Positions 13,364 to 19,005 of a stretch of 19,005 nt of DNA are shown here, piece by piece. The first letter of the stretch is position 1; every line of letters starts with the position of its first letter. The notes beneath the pieces were generated by a model that worked only from the letters and a program-made list of their open reading frames with translations, ran no database searches and was not told the DNA's origin. Made by a program: the position numbers and the translations under genes. Origin of the DNA: Microcystis aeruginosa W13-11 (GTDB lineage: Bacteria; Cyanobacteriota; Cyanobacteriia; Cyanobacteriales; Microcystaceae); the NCBI GenBank assembly GCA_009995705.1, contig JAADBR010000160.1, forward strand, positions 1-19,005. The letters are read 5' to 3'.

Positions 13364-13562
13364 TTTGTCGTTCCTCAATAATATTTTCTATCGCTTGAAG
13401 TTGTTTTCGAGATAGGTTATGATTACGAGCTAATTCAATTTGTGGTTCAAGCCAAAATTTAGCTTCTCCTTCCGCACAATGAACATGAACGTGCATTCTT
13501 GTTTCTTCGCGGGAAAAGAAAAAGAAGCGATAGCCATCTTCTCGGAAAACAGTTGGACTCAT
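13323..13562 (-). CDS. DUF4160 protein
   Basis: 79 residues. The start MSPTVFREDGYRFFFFSREE followed by TRMHVHVHCAEGEAKFWLEP is diagnostic of DUF4160, with the conserved His-x-His cluster. The C-terminal helix (QLQAIENIIEERQNELRNAW) completes the family length. It forms a two-gene operon with DUF2442. It is one of the few pairs here with both members whole. Confidence 0.88.
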   Translation of the reverse strand: MSPTVFREDGYRFFFFSREETRMHVHVHCAEGEAKFWLEPQIELARNHNLSRKQLQAIENIIEERQNELRNAWTKHFSS

Positions 13563-13650
13563 CAGAAATCTAATCAGGATGATTGATGCTTACGCTTTGT
13601 TGATTATAGCAAATATTAAGTTAAAAATACACTACGGAGAAGTAAGAGCA

Positions 13651-13763
13651 TAAAAAATCCCCCTTAACTGGTCTAAAATTAAGGGGGAATGAGTTATACA
13701 AAAAGGCAATTTAACCGACGTTACTGGGTTCTTTTTCGAGGGAATGAGAGCGTTTTACTTTGC
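13651..13763 (-). pseudogene. 3' end of a lost PEP-CTERM gene copy
   Basis: This block matches 14677-14788, the last codons and terminator of the PEP-CTERM gene. Read on the minus strand it encodes KVKRSHSLEKEPSNVG and a stop, against KVKRSHSTEKEPSNVG in the intact gene. Homology stops abruptly at 13763, so only the tail of a second paralogue remains, about 1 kb from the intact one and in the same orientation. Confidence 0.8.
13659..13687 (-). terminator. Rho-independent terminator of the lost gene
   Basis: cccccttaa and ttaaggggg form a perfect 9-bp stem with an 11-nt loop, and the minus strand continues into ATTTTTTA. This is a better terminator than its counterpart at 14684-14712. It could still stop antisense transcripts here. 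Confidence 0.7.
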
Positions 13764-14041
13764 ATTTATGGATAAAATAGGAGCAAAAGCTCAAGCTAAA
13801 GGTCTAAGGGAAGAGAAACTAGCAGAGCAGAGTTGTTAGGAGATGAATCGTGTTATTAATGTTGTCCATTAGATAACCATGTAAGGATTCAGGTCATACA
13901 AAAAGCAGTCAACCCCTTGCTGTGTAAGCATTTAGGGGAATTATGGACAAATGCTCATTCTCATTAAGAAACGCTGAAAGCCTTAATTTTCGACATAACC
14001 ATTAAGGTTACAATGAAGGAATCAGATTTCAGAAAATAGCC
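13764..14041. other. Mostly non-coding, with a possible antitoxin C-terminal fragment
   Basis: ATG at 13768 reads MDKIGAKAQAKGLREEKLAE then QSC and a stop at 13839, similar to the final helix of small antitoxins (AKAxGLTEExLAE), but too short to assign. Before the mntA start, ggttacaatg supplies a possible -10 (tacaat, 14008-14013). Nothing else is recognised. Confidence 0.3.
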
Positions 14042-14332
14042 ATGAAACGAGATGAGGTACTAACAATTCTTGCAACACACCGAGAACAATTAGAGAAACT
14101 AGGGGTAAAGTCTCTGTCTCTATTTGGTTCAGTAGCAAGGGATGAAGCACGTTTTGACAGTGATGTAGATTTATTGGTAGAATTTAGTAAAGCGGTAGGG
14201 TTATTTGAGTTTATCGAGGTACGACTTTACTTAGAAGATATATTAGGATGTTCTGTTGATTTAGGTACTCAAGATTCTTTAAAAGAACATTTACGACAAC
14301 CTGTATTAAAGGATGTGATTAATGCCTTTTAG
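14042..14332 (+). CDS. mntA: MntA-type minimal nucleotidyltransferase antitoxin
   Basis: 96 residues. It has the GSVARDEARFDSDVDLLVEF signature: Gly29-Ser30 and the metal-binding Asp41 and Asp43, with a third Asp at 73 (SVDLG). In characterised systems MntA neutralises the HEPN toxin HepT by adding AMP residues to a tyrosine in its RX4-6HXY motif. Its stop overlaps the following hepT-like gene by 11 bp, so the pair is a coupled operon. All catalytic residues are present and the antitoxin should be functional, while the toxin is interrupted. Confidence 0.9.
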   Translation: MKRDEVLTILATHREQLEKLGVKSLSLFGSVARDEARFDSDVDLLVEFSKAVGLFEFIEVRLYLEDILGCSVDLGTQDSLKEHLRQPVLKDVINAF

Positions 14333-14672
14333 AGATTGGCAACTTCGTCTTCAAGATATTATTGAATCCATTGATGAAATCTTGGAATGGATGGCTAATA
14401 TGACCTTTGAAGATTTTAGCTCAAATCGAGTGACTCTTAAAGCGGTTCTTTATAATTTAGGAATTATTGGTGAGGCATCTAGAAATATTCCTAGTTAGAT
14501 ACAATTGCGTTATTCTCAAATTCCTTGGCGTTTAATGGGAGATATGCGAAATGTCATTTTTCATGAATATTTTCAGATAGAATTGGCAATTGCTTGGCGG
14601 ACGATTGAAAATAATCTAACTCCATTGTTTTCACAATTACAGGAAATTTTAGAAAATGAAGCCGAAAATTAA
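14322..14672 (+). pseudogene. hepT: HepT (HEPN, DUF86) toxin with an in-frame stop
   Basis: From ATG 14322 the frame runs 117 codons with a single TAG at codon 59 (14496-14498), inside IPS*IQLRYSQIPW where an ordinary residue (Glu or Lys) is expected. Beyond it the HEPN ribonuclease motif is preserved: R76-N-V-I-F-H81-E-Y83, which is RX4HXY, including the tyrosine that MntA modifies. The rest of the domain reads as normal HepT to the end. The only lesion is therefore one base. Translation ends before the active site unless the stop is read through. Confidence 0.85.
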
Positions 14673-14683
14673 TCTATAAAAAT

Positions 14684-14712
14684 CCCCCTCAACTTACTTA
14701 AAATTAAGGAGG
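14684..14712 (-). terminator. Terminator of the PEP-CTERM gene
   Basis: On the minus strand cctccttaa pairs with ttgaggggg (with G-T pairs) across an 11-nt loop and is followed by ATTTTTA. It lies just beyond the stop codon of the PEP-CTERM gene and close to the convergent hepT end, so it may serve both directions. Confidence 0.6.
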
Positions 14713-14735
14713 AATGAGTTATATAAAAAGGCAAT

Positions 14736-15560
14736 TTAACCGACGTTACTGGGTTCTTTTTCGGTTGAATGAGAGCGTTTTACTTTGCGTTTTAAGGTTG
14801 CACCGGCACCAAGTATTCCAAGAGAAAGAAGGCCCAATGTTGAGGTAGGTTCGAGAGTAGATACATTACCAATATCACCCGGAATATCAGAAGCAACAAT
14901 GCGAAAGTTATCCATTGCAGCATAACCACCGCTTAGAAGATCGATTCTTAAAATTACATTACCGTTAGTAGCTTCCGAAGCATCAAGAACTCCTAGAACT
15001 TCAGTCCAATCAAACACAGCCCTTTCAGATGCAGTACCCGAAGCTCGAAAAGTTGATAGAATTGCACCGCTACCGAGTCCTAGCATTCCAGTAGGATTAT
15101 CGTACAAAGTAAATTCAAATTCTGGTATCGCTCCAGGGGAAACAAATAAACCCCCAAACACACTCAAATCAATACTTGAAATATCTAGGCGAAAATTCAA
15201 AAAATCTGCGTCTCCAACATTAAAAGATAATCCTAATAAATCATTTTGAACTGATGAAAGCATCCCCAAAGCATAATTTTCGCCTATTGCTGATGGGTCA
15301 GAATAACCAGTGCCAAAAGCTTGATTACCTGTTATCAAAAGTGTTTCAACTGTAAAATTTTGCGAAAATTGGAATCCAAGTGGTTGATTTCCATAAAGAT
15401 CATTAACTGTCCGAAAAATATTAACATCTCCCCCATCATTAACGAAGCCTACAGGATTTTCAAAATCTTGATCATAAAGAACTGTACTCGCTTGTACAGA
15501 AGATGCCATCAAAATCGATGTTGTAATACTGGTTAATCCAAAGCACTTTTTAAAACTCAT
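14736..15560 (-). CDS. PEP-CTERM-type exported protein
   Basis: 274 residues. A signal peptide (MSFKKCFGLTSITTSILMAS, ending near VQAS) leads into a beta-rich region with many Gly, Asn, Asp and Phe, which resembles carbohydrate-binding or jelly-roll-like secreted domains. At 236-265 is the sorting region LEPTSTLGLLSLGILGAGAT followed by LKRKVKR: motif, hydrophobic helix and basic tail. Cyanobacterial members usually have PEPTS; here the first Pro is Leu. Exosortase would recognise it at the membrane, but no exosortase gene is in the window. A tail of about 15 residues follows the basic cluster. The remnant of a sister gene lies at 13651-13763. Confidence 0.82.
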   Translation of the reverse strand: MSFKKCFGLTSITTSILMASSVQASTVLYDQDFENPVGFVNDGGDVNIFRTVNDLYGNQPLGFQFSQNFTVETLLITGNQAFGTGYSDPSAIGENYALGMLSSVQNDLLGLSFNVGDADFLNFRLDISSIDLSVFGGLFVSPGAIPEFEFTLYDNPTGMLGLGSGAILSTFRASGTASERAVFDWTEVLGVLDASEATNGNVILRIDLLSGGYAAMDNFRIVASDIPGDIGNVSTLEPTSTLGLLSLGILGAGATLKRKVKRSHSTEKEPSNVG

Positions 15561-15638
15561 ATACTTGTTTTATGTGTGAACAATTTACAACTTACGAGCA
15601 TAGAACAAAAAAATTAACTGTCAAGACCCAAAAAAGCC

Positions 15639-15684
15639 ATATAAAGTGATATAAAGTACCTAAATTTACATTCTGTGCTATAAT
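15639..15684 (+). promoter_or_regulatory. Repeated atataaagt and a -10 upstream of the HTH gene
   Basis: atataaagt occurs twice (15639-15647 and 15650-15658), an 11-bp spacing of one helical turn, followed by a perfect TATAAT at 15679-15684, 42 bp before the ATG at 15726. No -35 is evident, so the repeats could be activator sites. The same 165-bp gap also has to hold the promoter of the divergent PEP-CTERM gene. Confidence 0.4.
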
Positions 15685-15725
15685 GTCAAGCAATGATGAC
15701 TTAACCCCATAGTTAAACCAATGCC

Positions 15726-16220
15726 ATGAACAATTTTGATATTCACTCTTTAATTACAACTGTTGATAATCTCATATTTTCCTATACAGGAGAGAATTTA
15801 GATGATGTTCAGTCTGAAATCTTAGAAGGGGTGATTAATCACCAAAAATACACAGAAATCGCTAAAAATCATCATCGTTCTGAGAAATATGTCAAGGATG
15901 TAGCCGGTAAGCTATGGAAAACCTTATCAGAAATTTTGGGAGAAGAAGTTAATAAAGCCAATCTCAAGTCTAGTCTGCGAAGATATTATTATAATATTGC
16001 TAACAATAATGTATTTGGAATCCAAATTAGCGAAGGTAATATCTGTAATCAACTACCAGAAAATCAATTACAAAAATCTAATCTTGCTGAAGAATATAAA
16101 CTTGAAATCGCCACAGAATTGATGAAGGAAGGCTTAACCGTCGAACAAATTGCTAGAGTATTAAAACTTCCCTTAGAATTAGTTAAAGAGCAACTCGAAA
16201 AACCTAAGCAACCTAATTAG
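15726..16220 (+). CDS. Protein with vMAP-type N-terminal HTH and a second C-terminal HTH
   Basis: 164 residues. Residues 10-90 (TTVDNLIFSYTGENLDDVQS, EILEGVINHQKYTEIAKNHH, SEKYVKDVAGKLWKTLSEIL) match the helix-turn-helix domain found at the N-terminus of vWA-MoxR-associated and AAA-like ATPase proteins in cyanobacteria. Normally a large effector or ATPase region follows; here there is only a linker and a second HTH-like end (EGLTVEQIARVLKLPLELVK), similar to the C-terminal HTH of some transposase- or Rpn-like proteins. It therefore looks like a small stand-alone regulator or a truncated adaptor. No partner gene is adjacent. Confidence 0.65.
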   Translation: MNNFDIHSLITTVDNLIFSYTGENLDDVQSEILEGVINHQKYTEIAKNHHRSEKYVKDVAGKLWKTLSEILGEEVNKANLKSSLRRYYYNIANNNVFGIQISEGNICNQLPENQLQKSNLAEEYKLEIATELMKEGLTVEQIARVLKLPLELVKEQLEKPKQPN

Positions 16221-16621
16221 AAGTTAGGTTGACAGTGGTAGAGGATGTTAAGCTATCGTTACAGCAGTTATCTCAATAGTGAGATACGAAGTTTTCGTTT
16301 TGGGGAGCCAGTCGTCAATACTAAATTAGCTTATACTTCGTGTTGATCCGAAATTCCCCCTTGACAAAAGGCCATAACCTGTGCTTTGGGAGGGATTAAG
16401 AGAATTTCTGATGCCCCCTTACCCGGTAGAAATCAAGGAAACCCCCAATAAATCTAACTCGGTTTTAGCAAATATGCTCCCTCCCTGTCCATTGAGAAAT
16501 ATTACAATAAACATGGGTACACAAAGAAAAGTTAAGGGATGTATCCATTGATGGATAAGGGTTTTTTGCTATTGCAGTAGATATATTTGGGGTCAGTTGA
16601 GGTTGATGAGAAAGGCTGTAA
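16221..16621. other. Intergenic region without recognised features
   Basis: I see no credible coding frame, tRNA or repeat family here. A weak 6-bp stem (atctca / tgagat around 16270-16287) follows the HTH gene and has no T-run. C-runs and G-runs (16345-16450) occur without a clear hairpin. Confidence 0.4.
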
Positions 16622-16650
16622 TAGACAAAAATAGTCAAAATATTTATAAT
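16622..16650 (+). promoter_or_regulatory. Sigma-70-type promoter of the ureohydrolase gene
   Basis: TAGACA (16622-16627) is followed after 17 bp by a perfect TATAAT (16645-16650), 34 bp before the start codon at 16685. This is the best promoter match in the window, and suggests constitutive expression. Confidence 0.65.
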
Positions 16651-16684
16651 AGAAGATTGGACTAAAATTTTCTGTGACTTGCCC

Positions 16685-17596
16685 ATGTTATTGTCTTGCG
16701 CCACCGGTAGCGAACAATTTTTAGGGAGTGAAGCGATCGCATCTTACGCCACAGCTAAGGCCGTGATCCTGCCGATTCCCTACGAGGCTACCACCACCTA
16801 TCGCAAGGGTTGTGAAACTGGACCGGCAGCGGTGATTGCGGCTTCCCAACAATTGGAAGCCTATGATGAGGAACTTAAGAGGGAAACCTGTTTAGAAGTG
16901 GGCATCTATACCCATGATGCAATCGCAGATACCCGTCAGCAACCCCAATTGTCCGCCGAGGAGATGTTAGCCGTCACCACAGCTACAGTTTCTCGTTTAA
17001 TCGCCGATAATAAATTTGTCGTCGCTGTCGGGGGTGAACACGCTATCACTACAGGAGTAGTACAAGCTTACCGACAAGCTTTATCGGAACCTTTTACGGT
17101 GGTTCAAATTGATGCCCATGGCGATATGCGTTTTGAGTACGAAGGCTCCTACCATAACCACGCCTGTGTGATGCGTCGGGTGTTAGAAATGGGTTTACCG
17201 ACCTTACCTGTGGGAATTCGGGCTATTTGTCGAGAAGAAGCGGAATTAATCGCTAAACAGCAGATTCCCGTGATTTGGGATCGAGATATCGCTAGGGATC
17301 TGGATTGGATCGAAAAAGCGATCGCCAAAATTACCACCGAGAAGGTATTTTTAACCATAGACGTGGATGGCATCGATCCCGCTTTAATTCCGGGGGTGGG
17401 AACACCCGAACCGGGGGGGTTAAGTTGGCATCAAACCCTAGGCTTTCTCGGTCGTCTTTTCCAAACCCATCAGGTGATTGGCTGCGATGTGATGGAATTG
17501 GCCCCGATTAGTGATTCGGTGGTCTCGGAATTTACCACTGCCAAGTTAATTTATAAGTTAATTGGCTATCAATTCACTGCCCAGGGGCTTGCCTAA
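16685..17596 (+). CDS. speB: Agmatinase-like ureohydrolase
   Basis: 303 residues from ATG 16685 (an in-frame TTG lies 6 bp earlier). It is a member of the arginase/agmatinase superfamily with the complete binuclear manganese site: His119 (GGEHAIT), Asp143-x-His145-x-Asp147 (DAHGDM) and Asp226-x-Asp228 (DVDGIDPA). The N-terminal PIPYEATTTYRKGCETGPAA is typical of agmatinases, which convert agmatine to putrescine and urea in the cytoplasm. Because cyanobacterial relatives also include arginase- and guanidinase-type enzymes, the exact substrate is inferred. Codon use is regular, and the gene seems part of the stable chromosome. A 299-bp internal copy lies at 11520-11818. Confidence 0.88.
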   Translation: MLLSCATGSEQFLGSEAIASYATAKAVILPIPYEATTTYRKGCETGPAAVIAASQQLEAYDEELKRETCLEVGIYTHDAIADTRQQPQLSAEEMLAVTTATVSRLIADNKFVVAVGGEHAITTGVVQAYRQALSEPFTVVQIDAHGDMRFEYEGSYHNHACVMRRVLEMGLPTLPVGIRAICREEAELIAKQQIPVIWDRDIARDLDWIEKAIAKITTEKVFLTIDVDGIDPALIPGVGTPEPGGLSWHQTLGFLGRLFQTHQVIGCDVMELAPISDSVVSEFTTAKLIYKLIGYQFTAQGLA

Positions 17597-17618
17597 TTAG
17601 GAGCAATCGTGTTACAAT
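17589..17618 (+). promoter_or_regulatory. Promoter of the tRNA gene
   Basis: TTGCCT (17589-17594), overlapping the stop codon of the ureohydrolase gene, and TACAAT (17613-17618) with an 18-bp spacer lie 13 bp before the tRNA. This is acceptable but not ideal; co-transcription with the upstream gene is also possible. Confidence 0.45.
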
Positions 17619-17630
17619 GGCGATCCGTGC

Positions 17631-17704
17631 GGACGTATAGCTCAGTTGGTTAGAGTACATCGTTGACATCGATGGGGTCACTGGTTCGAATCCAGTTACG
17701 TCCA
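17631..17704 (+). tRNA. tRNA-Val (anticodon GAC)
   Basis: All four arms fold: acceptor ggacgta / tacgtcc with discriminator A, D stem gctc / gagt with one G-T pair, anticodon stem catcg / cgatg with loop ttgacat (anticodon GAC, reads GUC/GUU valine codons), and T stem actgg / ccagt with loop ttcgaat. The 3' CCA is not encoded in full (A then taaatt), as is common in cyanobacteria. The gene is 74 nt long with no intron. Confidence 0.97.
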
Positions 17705-17784
17705 TAAATTATCTGCCCCAGTCTTGGTCATAATCTTCATCTCTGATGATAGGATGAACGATCGAAGCTCTCCAGACAAACCCT

Positions 17785-18834
17785 ATGACTAGCTTACTGC
17801 GCGACTTTTGGTATGTGGCCACACCGGCAAATAAACTGAAACCCGGTCAGCTAATGGCCAAAAAAATGCTCGGTGAACCGATTGTTGTCGGGAGGAGAGA
17901 GGATGGAGAAGTGTTCGCATTGCGGGATATTTGCCCCCATCGTGGCATTCCGCTGCACCATGGTTGGATTGAAGGGGATGGGGTGTACTGTTGCTATCAT
18001 GGCTGGAAATTTAACACTAGCGATGGCGTTTGTTCTGAGATACCCTCATTAACCGAACACGATCGCCTTGATATTAGCAGAATTTGTGTCACCAGTTATC
18101 CCTGTCGTGAAATACAAGGTCATATCTGGGTGTTTATTCCGGCAGACTCAAAAAGAGAAATTAATCAAGAAAATCTGCCCCCTGTGCCGACTATTAGCGA
18201 TTTTGGCAAACTTACCCCCAAAATAGCCGAAACTATCACTTTTGACTGCAATATTGACCATGCAGTGGTGGGATTGATGGATCCGGCCCACGGTCCTTAC
18301 GTTCATACTTCTTGGTGGTGGCGCAGTGGTCCGCGCAAATTTCGGGTCAAGGAAAAACAATACGAACCTGTTCCCCTCGGTTTTCGTCTTGCTCCCTATG
18401 ATATGCCCGTCAGTGCGAAACCCTATAAAATTTTGGGTAATAAGGTATCGATTGAAATTGTTTTTGAATTGCCCTCGGTGCGTACAGAAATACTACGAGG
18501 CGATCGCTATTTGGCCTGTGCTTTTACGGCAATTACTCCCATTGATGAAAATCACTGCGAAGTCCATCAAAGTTTATACTATACGATTCCTTGGTTGGCA
18601 TTTTTAACCCCTCTTTTGCGTTATTTAACCCGACAATTCCTCAAACAGGATCGCGATGTGGTGATTAAACAACAGGAAGGACTTAGTTATCATCCAGCTT
18701 TGATGTTAATTGATGATGCCGATACCCAGGCTAAATGGTATTATCGCCTCAAGCAAGAATACGAAAAATCTCAAGCAGAAAAGCGGAATTTTGTCAACCC
18801 CATTAAAGCACAAATTTTACGGTGGCGTAGTTAG
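17785..18834 (+). CDS. Rieske non-heme iron oxygenase
   Basis: 349 residues. The N-terminal Rieske domain binds a [2Fe-2S] cluster through Cys50-x-His52 (CPHRGIPLHHG) and Cys69-xx-His72 (CCYHGW). The catalytic domain has the mononuclear iron site Asp166-xx-His169-xxxx-His174 (LMDPAHGPYVH). This is the full set for an aromatic-ring-hydroxylating or demethylating oxygenase alpha subunit. Relatives in cyanobacteria include chlorophyll-catabolism-like and vanillate-demethylase-like enzymes; the substrate cannot be read from sequence. A reductase partner is not in the window. The C-terminus is basic (KAQILRWRS) without a membrane segment. The gene stands alone after the tRNA. Confidence 0.9.
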   Translation: MTSLLRDFWYVATPANKLKPGQLMAKKMLGEPIVVGRREDGEVFALRDICPHRGIPLHHGWIEGDGVYCCYHGWKFNTSDGVCSEIPSLTEHDRLDISRICVTSYPCREIQGHIWVFIPADSKREINQENLPPVPTISDFGKLTPKIAETITFDCNIDHAVVGLMDPAHGPYVHTSWWWRSGPRKFRVKEKQYEPVPLGFRLAPYDMPVSAKPYKILGNKVSIEIVFELPSVRTEILRGDRYLACAFTAITPIDENHCEVHQSLYYTIPWLAFLTPLLRYLTRQFLKQDRDVVIKQQEGLSYHPALMLIDDADTQAKWYYRLKQEYEKSQAEKRNFVNPIKAQILRWRS

Positions 18835-19005
18835 AATTAAGTAGCTGGTTATAATTAAATTAAAAATGGATTTTAGGTTCGATCCCCCCTGCCCCCTAGG
18901 GTTGATTCATTTAAATTAAGTATAGCGGATTTTGAGTCAATAAATTTGATCGAGGATTCTCAAGTTTATCTTTTTCTAATCAAAAGAGTTAGTCATAATA
19001 ACTAA

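Noticed and set aside
16465..16704. Minus-strand open frame of 79 codons before the ureohydrolase gene
   Set aside because: It spans the clear promoter of that gene, has no ribosome site, and I recognise no protein.
17149..17373. Minus-strand frame inside the ureohydrolase gene
   Set aside because: Shadow of a strongly supported gene; a similar shadow exists in the decayed copy at 11623-11877 only because the DNA is duplicated.
1..19005. CRISPR array
   Set aside because: No regularly spaced repeats with unique spacers were seen; the repeats present are dispersed hairpins, pairs or gene duplicates.

Overview
The window looks like an accessory region of a cyanobacterial chromosome, most probably Microcystis or a close relative. 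The evidence is the many HIP1 octamers (gcgatcgc), low GC, dense short interspersed repeats, many toxin-antitoxin (TA) fragments, a cyanobacterial-style PEP-CTERM protein and a vWA-MoxR-associated-type HTH protein. The genus is an inference; membership of the cyanobacteria is well supported.

Layout. (1) 1-600: the N-terminal half of an integron-type tyrosine recombinase (IntI) on the minus strand, followed by a short ORF running off the left edge. (2) 900-5465: a compact class II lanthipeptide locus. Three precursor genes with Nif11-like leaders, each with a core of exactly four cysteines, precede one LanM synthetase whose cyclase has the Cys-Cys-Gly zinc motif of promiscuous prochlorosin-type enzymes. 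No transporter or protease gene is present. (3) 5500-8250: a patchwork of small cassette-like modules (PIN toxin pair, secreted protein, retropepsin-like pair, DUF433/DUF5615 pair) separated by three co-oriented attC-like sites and several MITE-like hairpins. (4) 8363-9637: a second copy of the recombinase unit, now with only the catalytic C-terminal half. (5) 10000-13600: a membrane protein, an IS1-family remnant, further TA loci, a decayed internal copy of the ureohydrolase gene and a 125-bp repeat flanking a Phd/VapC locus. (6) 14042-14672: an MntA/HepT pair with a stop codon inside the toxin. (7) 14736-19005: more ordinary chromosome, with a PEP-CTERM protein, a small HTH protein, an agmatinase-like ureohydrolase, tRNA-Val(GAC) and a Rieske oxygenase.

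Three themes connect the window. First, the two incomplete intI copies, which share a 72-bp block downstream, and the attC-like sites suggest a decayed chromosomal integron surrounding or beside the lanthipeptide locus. Second, five of the TA loci have an antitoxin ORF, or in one case remnants of both genes, next to a toxin that is truncated or stopped, so toxin genes appear to be inactivated preferentially. Third, short palindromes with an embedded -10-like element occur upstream of both the lanthipeptide genes and intI. All functional statements are read from sequence and family knowledge; no database search was run.
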